Below, one piece after another: positions 9,564-17,343 of a stretch of 35,107 nucleotides of DNA. Source of the DNA: Burkholderia sp. H160 (GTDB lineage: Bacteria > Pseudomonadota > Gammaproteobacteria > Burkholderiales > Burkholderiaceae); assembly GCA_000173575.1 (NCBI GenBank), contig ABYL01000070.1, positions 1 to 35,107 on the forward strand, given 5' to 3'. Position 1 is the stretch's first letter, and each line of letters starts with the position of its first letter. The notes under the pieces are model-generated. The model saw only the letters and a program-made list of their open reading frames with translations. It searched no databases and had not been told where the DNA came from. The position numbers and the translations under genes are program-made.

Positions 9564-10463
9564 TTACTTCGTTACCGAGTCGCCGTCGCGATACAGCATG
9601 ATGACGGACGAGAAGTCTTGGCCACCCAGACCACGCGTGCTTGCCGTTTGGTAAAGCTGCTGGGCAATGGCACCCATAAATGCGGGTCGTCTTGCCGACT
9701 TCGCTGCATCTGCGGCGAGGGCCAAGTCCTTCAGCATCAGATCGGTACCGAAGCCACCCGTATAACCCCTGCTGGAAGGCGCGGTACCGACAACGCCCGG
9801 ATAGGGGTTGCAGGTCTCAGAAGACCACGAACGGCCTGTCGAGGTATTCATGATGCCCGCCAGGACCTGGGGGTCGATGCCCAACGATTCACCGAGGGCC
9901 ATGGCTTCGGCCGTACCCGCCATGGTGACGCCAAGGACCAGGTTGTTGCAGATTTTCGCGACCTGACCCGTGCCCACGCCACCGCAGTGCACGATGTTCT
10001 TGCCCATGCCCTTCAGCACCGGCACAACGCGGTCGTACTGTTCGCTGGTACCGCCGACCATGAAAGTCAGCGTCCCAGCTTGTGCACCGCCGGTGCCACC
10101 CGAAACTGGGGCATCGACAAACGTCAGTCCGCGAATTTCGGCCATTCGAGCCATGTCACGCGCTGTCGTCGGATCAATCGTGGACGAATCGATAACTGTC
10201 ACCGAATCGCCACAGCCAGCAAACACGCCGTCGTCTGCGGTCAGCACGGAGCGCACGTGGACCGCTGCGGGAAGCATGGTAACCACCACTTCAGCGCCCG
10301 TTGCGGCGTCCTTGGGCGACACTGCATTGCGGGCACCGGCCTGCGCCAGCATTTCCATTGCCGAAGCGCTCAGATCGAATACCGAGACAGTGTGTCCGGC
10401 CTTCAACAGATTCAACGCCATCGGGGCACCCATGTGGCCCAGACCGATGAAACCGATGTTCAT
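9564..10463 (-). CDS. mmsB: 3-hydroxyisobutyrate dehydrogenase
   Basis: Oxidises 3-hydroxyisobutyrate to methylmalonate semialdehyde with NAD. The 299-residue protein starts with the Rossmann motif GFIGLGHMGAPMA. It has the substrate-binding DAPVSGGTGGA segment (S121 region) and the catalytic lysine K170 with N174 in GQVAKICNN. The C-terminal DLMLKDL and Lys-rich region match the HIBADH family rather than tartronate semialdehyde reductase. The mmsA gene lies 26 bases upstream, the classical mmsAB pairing. The sequence GGAGGAG just before the ATG makes a strong ribosome binding site. Confidence 0.94.
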   Translation of the reverse strand: MNIGFIGLGHMGAPMALNLLKAGHTVSVFDLSASAMEMLAQAGARNAVSPKDAATGAEVVVTMLPAAVHVRSVLTADDGVFAGCGDSVTVIDSSTIDPTTARDMARMAEIRGLTFVDAPVSGGTGGAQAGTLTFMVGGTSEQYDRVVPVLKGMGKNIVHCGGVGTGQVAKICNNLVLGVTMAGTAEAMALGESLGIDPQVLAGIMNTSTGRSWSSETCNPYPGVVGTAPSSRGYTGGFGTDLMLKDLALAADAAKSARRPAFMGAIAQQLYQTASTRGLGGQDFSSVIMLYRDGDSVTK

Positions 10464-10489
10464 TTCCGTCTCCTCCTAAGTCTGGAGCC

Positions 10490-11992
10490 TTACTTCAGGC
10501 TGATCGTGGTGTTCACGCCGTCGTTCACGGTCGAGTCGTCGAACCAGCGAGCGGTAACGGTTTTCGTCTGCGTGTAGAACTGCACGACCTGCTTGCCATA
10601 CGGGCCAAGGTCACCCAGCTTCGAACCACGCGAACCCGTAAACGAGAAGTACGGAACCGGAACCGGGATAGGAATGTTGATCCCGACTTGGCCAACGTCG
10701 ATTTCGGCCTGGAACTTGCGCGCCGCTGCGCCCGATTGCGTGAACAGCCCCGTGCCGTTGCCGAACGGATTTGCATTCACCAACGCAATAGCTTGGTCCA
10801 GCGTGTCCACAGCCAGGACCACCAGCACCGGGCCAAAGATTTCCTGCGTGTAGATGTCCATGTCGTTCGTGACGTCACTGAAGATCGTCGGACCAACGAA
10901 ATTTCCTTGCTCATAGCCCGGCACCTTCACGTTGCGGCCATCCAGAAGGAGCGTGGCACCTTGGGCGACGCCAGAGTCGATCAGGCGCGTGACGCGCTCC
11001 TTAGCCGCCTTGGAGACCACCGGACCAACGTCCGTACCGGCTTCACCGCCGGCATTGACCTTGAGCTTCTTCGCCTTCTCCACGATCTCGGGAAGCCATT
11101 CTTTCGACTGACCGACGAGGACCACCACGGACGTAGCCATGCAACGTTGGCCCGCTGCACCGAAACCTGCACCGATCAGAGCATTCGTGGTTTGTTCGCG
11201 GTTTGCATCCGGGAGCACCACAGCGTGGTTCTTCGCCCCCATCATGCACTGCGCGCGCTTGCCATTGGCGCTGGCGAGGTTGTAGACGTGGGTGCCCACT
11301 GCAGTCGAACCCACGAACGACACGGCCTTGATGAGCTCGTGGGTACACAGTGCATCCACCGCAGTCTTGCCACCGTGAATGACGTTCAACACGCCCTTGG
11401 GCATACCAGCCTTGATTGCCAGCTCCACGAGCATCATGGTGGACATCGGGTCTTGCTCGCTGGGCTTCAGTACGAAGGTATTGCCGCAGACGATCGCCAT
11501 CGGGAACATCCACAGCGGGATCATGGCCGGGAAGTTGAACGGCGTGATACCGGCGCAGACGCCGATAGGCTGCTGCAGCGTGTACGTATCGACGCCGCCA
11601 GCAACATTTTCAGCGAAACCACCTTGCTGCAGGGTACCCACCGAGCATGCGTGCTCCACGACTTCGAGGCCACGGAAGATGTCGCCTTCCGCATCGGGAG
11701 TCGTCTTCCCCTGCTCTGCCGTCAGCACCTTCGCGATTTCCGACATGTTTTCGCGAATCAATGCCTGGAACTTCAGCATGATGCGCATACGTGCACCGAT
11801 TGCCGTGTTCTTCCAGGTCTTGAACGCCGCATTGGCGCTTTCGATTGCTGCGTTGATTTCGTCTTCGGTTGCGAAGGGAACGCGGGCCAACACTTCTTGC
11901 GTCGCCGGATTAACAACGTCACGCCATTCCCTGGTTTGCGATTCAACGAACTCACCATTGATGAGCAACTTCACGGTTTGAATTGCAGTCAT
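10490..11992 (-). CDS. mmsA: Methylmalonate-semialdehyde dehydrogenase (CoA-acylating)
   Basis: Converts methylmalonate semialdehyde, NAD and CoA to propionyl-CoA, CO2 and NADH, the last step of the valine route. The 500-residue ALDH-fold protein has N153 in TPFNFPAM, the FVGSTAVG cofactor loop (226-233) and the nucleophile C284 in GAAGQRCMATS. The PFNFPAM and GQRCMA context is typical of MmsA rather than of general aldehyde dehydrogenases. The usual general-base Glu region is replaced by MMGAKNHAVV, as expected for the CoA-dependent group. The ribosome site is weak (GAGA). A small hairpin at 12020-12038 separates it from pntB. Confidence 0.95.
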   Translation of the reverse strand: MTAIQTVKLLINGEFVESQTREWRDVVNPATQEVLARVPFATEDEINAAIESANAAFKTWKNTAIGARMRIMLKFQALIRENMSEIAKVLTAEQGKTTPDAEGDIFRGLEVVEHACSVGTLQQGGFAENVAGGVDTYTLQQPIGVCAGITPFNFPAMIPLWMFPMAIVCGNTFVLKPSEQDPMSTMMLVELAIKAGMPKGVLNVIHGGKTAVDALCTHELIKAVSFVGSTAVGTHVYNLASANGKRAQCMMGAKNHAVVLPDANREQTTNALIGAGFGAAGQRCMATSVVVLVGQSKEWLPEIVEKAKKLKVNAGGEAGTDVGPVVSKAAKERVTRLIDSGVAQGATLLLDGRNVKVPGYEQGNFVGPTIFSDVTNDMDIYTQEIFGPVLVVLAVDTLDQAIALVNANPFGNGTGLFTQSGAAARKFQAEIDVGQVGINIPIPVPVPYFSFTGSRGSKLGDLGPYGKQVVQFYTQTKTVTARWFDDSTVNDGVNTTISLK

Positions 11993-12019
11993 GTTTCGTC
12001 TCTTTGGTTGTGTTTCTGC

Positions 12020-12038
12020 CCGTGGCGTGGGGCCACGG
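12020..12038 (-). other. Intercistronic stem-loop between pntB and mmsA
   Basis: Seven perfect base pairs (CCGTGGC / GCCACGG) close a five-base loop in the 68-base gap, the largest gap inside the operon. No T run follows, so it is not a typical terminator. It could stabilise or process the mRNA, or attenuate read-through from the transhydrogenase genes to mmsA. The structure is seen; the role is inferred. Confidence 0.5.
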
Positions 12039-12060
12039 ATATTTAATCAGTGGTCAATCG

Positions 12061-13518
12061 TCAGTGTTCTACGCCCTTCACCATGTCCTCGATCACCTTC
12101 TTCGCGTCACCGAACACCATCATGGTTTTATCCATGTAGAACAGTTCGTTGTCGAGGCCTGCGTAACCCGATGCCATACTGCGTTTGTTCACGATCACCG
12201 TACGGGCTTTATATGCCTCAATAATCGGCATACCGGCAATCGGGGACTTCGGATCGTTCTTCGCTGCAGGATTTACGACGTCGTTTGCACCCAGCACCAG
12301 CACCACGTCGGTTTGTCCGAATTCGCTGTTGATGTCTTCCATCTCGAACACCACGTCGTACGGGACTTCGGCCTCCGCCAGAAGGACGTTCATGTGACCA
12401 GGCATGCGGCCAGCAACGGGGTGAATTGCATAGCGAACATCCACACCCTTTTGTACCAGCTTATCCGTCAGCTCCTTCAGCGCGTGTTGTGCACGAGCCA
12501 CGGCAAGGCCGTAACCAGGAACGATGACAACAGATTCAGCATTGCCCAACATGAATGAGGCATCGTCAGCGGAACCAGATTTAACCGGGCGCTGCTCTTT
12601 GGAGCCGCCACTGTCACTTGCCGAGGCTTCCGCGCCGAAGCCGCCGAGAATCACGCTGAAGAAGGAGCGATTCATCGCCTTGCACATGATGTACGAGAGA
12701 ATCGCACCCGAGGACCCCACGAGGGACCCGGCAATGATCAGCATCGCATTGTTCAGCGAGAAACCGATACCCGCTGCAGCCCACCCTGAGTACGAGTTCA
12801 GCATCGACACCACCACCGGCATATCCGCGCCACCGATGGGGATGATGATCAACACGCCCAGTGCGAACGCAATCCCGGTCATTATCAGGAAAGGCGTCCA
12901 CGATTGGGTAAGGAAGAACATCGTTCCGAAGCCCAGCATCGCCAAAGCCAACACCAGATTCATCAGGTGCTGACCCGGAAACATCACGGGGGCGCCTTGG
13001 AACAAGCGGAACTTGTACTTCCCCGACAATTTCCCGAACGCGATAACCGATCCACTGAAGGTGATGGCACCAACGAAAGTGCCAATCACGAGTTCGATTC
13101 GGTTTCCGAAAGGCAAAAACCCAGCCTCCTGGCCTTCAGCAATCAGACCGAACGCTTGCGGTTCCGAGACCACCGCGTAGGCAATGCACACAGCAGCCAA
13201 ACCGATCAGCGAGTGCATGGCCGCCACGAGTTCCGGCATCTTCGTCATCTCGACACGCCTGGCCAACAGTGAACCGATAGCGCCGCCGACCAGAAGGGCG
13301 AGTATGAGCAAGCCCAGTCCCGTATTGAGATCAGCGCCGAGTTCCGCCGACTTCTTGAAAATCAGCGCCCCGGTGGTCAAGACGGCAATAGTCATTCCCA
13401 GCATGCCAAACGCATTCCCTTGACGAGCTGAGCGGGGATTCGACAATCCCTTAAGCGCCTGGATGAAACACACGCTGGCCGCCAGGTACAGCAGCGTAAC
13501 GATATTCATGCTCATCAT
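12061..13518 (-). CDS. pntB: NAD(P) transhydrogenase beta subunit
   Basis: Membrane and NADP-binding subunit of the proton-translocating transhydrogenase, which moves hydride between NADH and NADP+ coupled to proton flow across the inner membrane. The 485-residue protein starts with about nine hydrophobic helices (first near residues 5-25, with others such as FVGAITFSGSVIAFGKL). It then has the NADP-binding dIII domain beginning near VVIVPGYGLAVARAQHA and including ILVLGAND-like and YAGLDNELF motifs. Its start overlaps the end of pntAB by four bases (ATGA). Sitting inside a valine-catabolism operon, it could convert the NADH or NADPH balance produced by MmsA and MmsB. Confidence 0.95.
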   Translation of the reverse strand: MMSMNIVTLLYLAASVCFIQALKGLSNPRSARQGNAFGMLGMTIAVLTTGALIFKKSAELGADLNTGLGLLILALLVGGAIGSLLARRVEMTKMPELVAAMHSLIGLAAVCIAYAVVSEPQAFGLIAEGQEAGFLPFGNRIELVIGTFVGAITFSGSVIAFGKLSGKYKFRLFQGAPVMFPGQHLMNLVLALAMLGFGTMFFLTQSWTPFLIMTGIAFALGVLIIIPIGGADMPVVVSMLNSYSGWAAAGIGFSLNNAMLIIAGSLVGSSGAILSYIMCKAMNRSFFSVILGGFGAEASASDSGGSKEQRPVKSGSADDASFMLGNAESVVIVPGYGLAVARAQHALKELTDKLVQKGVDVRYAIHPVAGRMPGHMNVLLAEAEVPYDVVFEMEDINSEFGQTDVVLVLGANDVVNPAAKNDPKSPIAGMPIIEAYKARTVIVNKRSMASGYAGLDNELFYMDKTMMVFGDAKKVIEDMVKGVEH

Positions 13519-13826
13519 GCACCTTCCTTCTTGGCGCTCTTCTTGCTCTTGAACATTTCGAGCATACGGCGGGTGACCAGAAATCCGCCGAAGACGTTCA
13601 CGGCGGCCAGAAACACAGCGATGGCCCCGAAATACTTCGCCTGATCGCTGGTAGTCAATGCGGTGGCCAGCATCGCACCAACAATCACGATGGCTGAAAT
13701 CGCGTTGGTGACGGCCATCAGCGGCGTATGCAGTGCTGGAGTGACATTCCAGACCACGTGATAACCGACGTACACGGCCAAGACGAAGATGGTCAGATTA
13801 ATGACGGTATGGTTGATGATTTCCAT
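13515..13826 (-). CDS. pntAB: NAD(P) transhydrogenase alpha subunit, membrane part
   Basis: A 103-residue membrane protein giving the C-terminal transmembrane segments of a split alpha subunit (three-subunit type, as in Rhodospirillum). Three to four hydrophobic helices are visible, at about 8-28, 35-60 and 66-85, with the conserved HTPLMAVTNAIS segment near residue 33. The Lys-rich C-terminus faces the cytosol by the positive-inside rule. It lies between pntAA (eleven-base gap) and pntB (four-base overlap). Confidence 0.93.
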   Translation of the reverse strand: MEIINHTVINLTIFVLAVYVGYHVVWNVTPALHTPLMAVTNAISAIVIVGAMLATALTTSDQAKYFGAIAVFLAAVNVFGGFLVTRRMLEMFKSKKSAKKEGA

Positions 13827-13837
13827 CCAGGTAGTCC

Positions 13838-14992
13838 TTAGGCGGCTTTGCGCATCAGCGAACCATCGCGGGTCAGCAATGTCGCGCTAACGATATCGTC
13901 TGCGAGGTCGATATTCAGTGTCGCGTCCTTGGTGATCAGCTTCACGAAGTCCAGGAGATTGCGTGCGTATAGAGCGCTGGCGTCCGATGCCACTTGCGAT
14001 GCCAGATTCGTGTACCCGCAAATGTTGACGCCAGTATGAGTAGTCACCACCTCATCAACCTCTGTGAGCGGACAGTTACCGCCACGGCGGCCCGTTGCAG
14101 AGTCAACAACGGGACCCTTTCCGGCTGCGAGGTCGATGACCACGGAGCCAGGCTTCATCGCCAATACCGTTTCGGTGCTGAGCAACGTTGGTGCATTACG
14201 GCCGGGAATCAGCGCCGTACTGATCACGATGTCAGCCTGCTTGGCGCGCTCGCTCACCAATGCCGATTGACGGTCGAGCCACGACTTGGGCATTGGACGT
14301 GCATAGCCACCGACACCGACAGCGCACTCTCGCTCCTCATCGGTCTCATAGGCGACGTCCAGGAACTTGGCCCCCAGCGATTCGATCTGCTCCTTCACTG
14401 CAGGTCGAACGTCGGAGGCTTCAATCACCGCACCCAGACGCTTAGCCGTGGCAATGGCTTGCAAGCCCGCGACGCCCGCGCCAAGAATCAGCACGCGAGC
14501 GGCCTTCACGGTACCTGCCGCTGTCATCATCATGGGCATGAAGCGCGGAAACAGGTCAGCCGCAACCAAAACCGCTTTATAGCCCGCAATGTTGGCCTGC
14601 GAAGACAGCACGTCCAGGCTCTGTGCGCGAGTCGTCCGGGGAGCGGCTTCCATGGCGAAGGCGGTGATTCCGGCCTCGGCCAGCACTTGTGCTTGCGTGG
14701 CGTTGAAGGGGTCGAGCATGCCGACCAACGTAGAACCCCGAGTCATCAGCGGCAATTCTTCTTCTGTCGGGGCCTGGACTTTGAGCACGAGTTCAGCACC
14801 GAAGGCTTGTTCCTCGCTCACCATGGTGGCGCCCGCCGCTGTGTATGCCTGGTCGGAATAGCTGGCTTCCCAACCGGCACCCGACTGGACGAGTACCTGG
14901 TGGCCCATGGCCACGTACTTCTTGACCGTTTCGGGACTGGCGGCTACGCGGGATTCGCCCGTCCGGGTCTCTTTTGGCACTCCGATATTCAT
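13838..14992 (-). CDS. pntAA: NAD(P) transhydrogenase alpha subunit, NAD-binding part
   Basis: Soluble NAD(H)-binding dI component of the transhydrogenase. The 384-residue protein begins MNIGVPKETRTGESRVAASP, the alanine-dehydrogenase/PntA opening. It has the nucleotide fold VLILGAGVAGLQAIATAKRLG followed by the acidic residue of EASDVRP, and the late GSVVIDLAAGKGP motif. Its length fits the split alpha form rather than the roughly 510-residue fused one. The ATG overlaps the stop of the upstream kinase-like gene by four bases, indicating one transcript. Confidence 0.95.
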   Translation of the reverse strand: MNIGVPKETRTGESRVAASPETVKKYVAMGHQVLVQSGAGWEASYSDQAYTAAGATMVSEEQAFGAELVLKVQAPTEEELPLMTRGSTLVGMLDPFNATQAQVLAEAGITAFAMEAAPRTTRAQSLDVLSSQANIAGYKAVLVAADLFPRFMPMMMTAAGTVKAARVLILGAGVAGLQAIATAKRLGAVIEASDVRPAVKEQIESLGAKFLDVAYETDEERECAVGVGGYARPMPKSWLDRQSALVSERAKQADIVISTALIPGRNAPTLLSTETVLAMKPGSVVIDLAAGKGPVVDSATGRRGGNCPLTEVDEVVTTHTGVNICGYTNLASQVASDASALYARNLLDFVKLITKDATLNIDLADDIVSATLLTRDGSLMRKAA

Positions 14993-16068
14993 GCGGCCTT
15001 CCTCTTGTTCGAACGTTGAGCTTCATTCCATGCGAACCCGGCAACCTTCGCAAATCGATTTCCGACTGCCGTTGCGTCCTCGGAGACTGCGGTTCCCCGG
15101 GCCACCCGGGCCTTTATGCCGTGCAAGATAGCGGCAAAGCGGAACATGTTGAACACCACGTAGTAGTCGAAATCCGGAACATGCGCACGATTCGTGGCCC
15201 TGCAATAGGCTTCAACGTATTCCGGCTCCGTGGGCAAACCCAGCGCCTTCAAGTCGAATTCCGCAACGCCACCCAGAATGTCACTGGGTAACCTGTACAT
15301 CATGGCGTTGTACGCGAAGTCAGCCACCGGATCACCCAGCGTCGAAAGCTCCCAGTCGAGTACCGCCAGCACGCGAGGCTCTTCGGGATGGAAGATCAGG
15401 TTATCGACCCGGAAATCACCGTGCGTCAACGACGTCTCGTCACGTTCAGGTAGGTTGGCTTTGAGCCACACGATCACGCGATCCATCTCGTCCAGACGGC
15501 CCGCGTCCGGCTCATCCATCATGTATTGACTGGACCACCGCTCTAGCTGACGCGCGACAAACGCGCCCGCGCGTCCGTAATCACCGAGACCCAGGGCTTG
15601 GTAATCCACGCTGTGCAACTGGGCGAGTACGCGATTCATTTCCATCGTGTACAGGTGGCGATCCTCGTTGCTGACACCTTCGAAGGTGGAGCCCCAGAAG
15701 ATGCGCCCCTTCACGAGTTCCATGACGAAGAACGGCGACCCGATCACGGAGGGCTCATCACAGGACCCGTAAATCGTGGGCACCGGGAATCCGACCTTAC
15801 CCAAGGCCGCCATGACGCGGGCTTCCCGGTCAACCGCGTGGGCACCCTTCAATAGCGTGCCCGGTGGTTTGCGCCTCAATACATACTCCCGATTGGGAGT
15901 CACGAGGCGGTACGTGGGATTCGATTGACCGCCCTTGAACTGCTCCACCGTGAGCGAACCTTCGAAGTCCGGTACGTGGAGAACCATCCACTGATAGAGC
16001 GCCTGGACGTCAAACTTGTGAGCCTCACGGACAGGGCCCGTGCCTCCGAACTTATTCGCATCAGCCAT
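14989..16068 (-). CDS. APH-fold phosphotransferase, ACAD10/11 kinase-domain type
   Basis: A 359-residue aminoglycoside-phosphotransferase-fold kinase. The catalytic loop HGDFRVDN (H216, D218, N223) and metal-binding aspartate D238 in LDWELSTLGDP are intact. LRRKPPGTLL near the N-terminus is the nucleotide-binding beta-strand region. This subgroup is not an antibiotic-resistance enzyme. It corresponds to the N-terminal domain of ACAD10/11 and to LvaA of Pseudomonas levulinate metabolism, which phosphorylate the hydroxyl of 4-hydroxyacyl-CoAs. The ATG at 16068 overlaps the stop of the acyl-CoA dehydrogenase gene by eight bases. A longer frame back to 16257 would sit inside that gene and is unlikely. 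Together the pair reproduces a split ACAD11. Family assignment is firm; the 4-hydroxyacyl-CoA substrate is inferred. Confidence 0.88.
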   Translation of the reverse strand: MADANKFGGTGPVREAHKFDVQALYQWMVLHVPDFEGSLTVEQFKGGQSNPTYRLVTPNREYVLRRKPPGTLLKGAHAVDREARVMAALGKVGFPVPTIYGSCDEPSVIGSPFFVMELVKGRIFWGSTFEGVSNEDRHLYTMEMNRVLAQLHSVDYQALGLGDYGRAGAFVARQLERWSSQYMMDEPDAGRLDEMDRVIVWLKANLPERDETSLTHGDFRVDNLIFHPEEPRVLAVLDWELSTLGDPVADFAYNAMMYRLPSDILGGVAEFDLKALGLPTEPEYVEAYCRATNRAHVPDFDYYVVFNMFRFAAILHGIKARVARGTAVSEDATAVGNRFAKVAGFAWNEAQRSNKRKAA

Positions 16069-17263
16069 TGCTGGACTCCGAAGCCAATACCACGTGTTTG
16101 ATCTTCTTGGCCAGCGACCACTTGTGGACCTCCGTGGGGCCGTCATAGATGCGGAATGCCCGAACTTCGCGGAAGAATCGTTCAACCACCGTATCGCGGC
16201 TAACACCCTGACCGCCCATGACTTGGACGCAGCGATCTGCAACACGGAACAGCGCATCGCTCACAGCTACCTTAGCCATGGAGCTTTCCGTGGTGCCCAG
16301 GTCACCCGTGTCCAGTACGGAGGCGCACCAATCGATCATCAACGCCGCCTGCTGCAGGTCGATCAGATTGTCGGCCAGCATGAATCCCACCCCTTCGTGA
16401 TCAATCAAGCGCTTGCCGAAAGCATGCCTCTTCGTCGCGTATGCCCCAGCGATTTCCTGTGCACGGACACCCAAGCCCAACCAACGCATGCAGTGGGAGA
16501 GCCGCGCAGGACTTAAACGGACTTGAGCGTACTTGAAGCCTTCGTTGACCTCCCCGAGCACCTGCGAGGTGGGCACGCGCAGATCGCGAATTTGGATACG
16601 GGAATGGCCACCCGGCATCGAACTGTCGATGGTGTCCAGGACGCGCTGGACTTGTATGGCCGCATGCGGAAGTTCGGCCAGGAACATGGTTGCCTTGGCC
16701 GCTTCGTGGTCTTCACTGGTGCGAGCCATGATGATGCCGACTCTGGCACCTACTGCACCGGTAATGAAGGTTTTCTCGCCATTGATGACCCACTCCTGAC
16801 CATCTTTGCGGGCAACGGTTTTGATCATTGCCGGGTCTGAGCCCGCACCTTCCTGGTCCGCGGGTTCCGTCATGAAGAAAGCCGACCGGGCATTGCCCGC
16901 CAGCAGCGGTGCCAGGAACCGGGCCTTCTGTTCCTCACTGGCGACCTTGCCCAGCAGAAACATGTTCCCTTCGTCGGGGGCCATCGTATTGACCGCCGTA
17001 GGGCCCAACGGGGACAAGCCTGAGCACTTGAGCACCGCCGCGGTTTCCACCTGCGTGAGGTGTTCACCATTGGGCAACACGTGAGGCGTCAGCACGCCAG
17101 CGGCCCGAGCCTTGGCACGAAGCTCCACAACGAGGTCTTCGCTGGGACCATGGGAACCCAGACGGGGATCGCGCTCATAGGGAATCACCTGGTGGCGAAC
17201 GAAAGCCTCAACTCGGGCAGCGATTTCGCGGCTGCGCTCAGTAGGACACGGGGTTAATAGCAT
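16061..17263 (-). CDS. ACAD11-like acyl-CoA dehydrogenase
   Basis: A 400-residue flavoprotein of the acyl-CoA dehydrogenase fold, first gene of the operon. It has FFMTEPADQEGAGSDP in place of the plain TEPxAGSD loop, and IYDGPTEVHKWSLAKKI at the C-terminus. D374 replaces the usual catalytic Glu of YEGTSE. The DGPxEVH motif marks the ACAD10/ACAD11 and LvaC-type group, whose members act together with an APH-fold kinase. Here that kinase is the next gene, overlapping by eight bases. Start is the ATG with AGGAG just upstream. A straightforward alpha,beta-dehydrogenase on a bulky acyl-CoA remains possible. Confidence 0.87.
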   Translation of the reverse strand: MLLTPCPTERSREIAARVEAFVRHQVIPYERDPRLGSHGPSEDLVVELRAKARAAGVLTPHVLPNGEHLTQVETAAVLKCSGLSPLGPTAVNTMAPDEGNMFLLGKVASEEQKARFLAPLLAGNARSAFFMTEPADQEGAGSDPAMIKTVARKDGQEWVINGEKTFITGAVGARVGIIMARTSEDHEAAKATMFLAELPHAAIQVQRVLDTIDSSMPGGHSRIQIRDLRVPTSQVLGEVNEGFKYAQVRLSPARLSHCMRWLGLGVRAQEIAGAYATKRHAFGKRLIDHEGVGFMLADNLIDLQQAALMIDWCASVLDTGDLGTTESSMAKVAVSDALFRVADRCVQVMGGQGVSRDTVVERFFREVRAFRIYDGPTEVHKWSLAKKIKHVVLASESSNG

Positions 17264-17287
17264 GCTCCTCTCCTATTGTTCACCCTG

Positions 17288-17300
17288 ATTGTTGGACAAT
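17288..17300. promoter_or_regulatory. FadR/FCD-type GntR operator palindrome
   Basis: ATTGT-TGG-ACAAT is a perfect inverted repeat and its core TTGTTGGACAA fits the TNGTNNNACNA pattern bound by FadR-subfamily GntR regulators. It lies in the divergent gap between the operon and the GntR gene at 17344 and overlaps the edge of the operon -10 box. The likely ligand-responsive repressor is the neighbouring gene product. Confidence 0.65.
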
Positions 17301-17327
17301 CATAAAGGACAAAATTGATGGCTTCAA
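17299..17327 (-). promoter_or_regulatory. Sigma70-type promoter of the catabolic operon
   Basis: On the minus strand TTGAAG (17327-17322) and TATGAT (17304-17299) are separated by exactly 17 bases and point at the ACAD11-like gene, whose ATG is 36 bases past the -10 box. The -10 box runs directly into the regulator palindrome, an arrangement suited to repression. No convincing second promoter was seen in the short gaps of the operon. Confidence 0.65.
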
Positions 17328-17343
17328 CTGCTATGATTCGAAA

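Noticed and set aside
10688-12046. A 452-codon plus-strand open frame opposite mmsA.
   Set aside because: mmsA on the other strand is unambiguous; this frame has no ribosome site or family motif.
14989-16068. Calling the APH-fold protein an aminoglycoside resistance enzyme.
   Set aside because: It overlaps an ACAD11-like dehydrogenase gene inside a catabolic operon and has the ACAD10/11 kinase-type sequence context.
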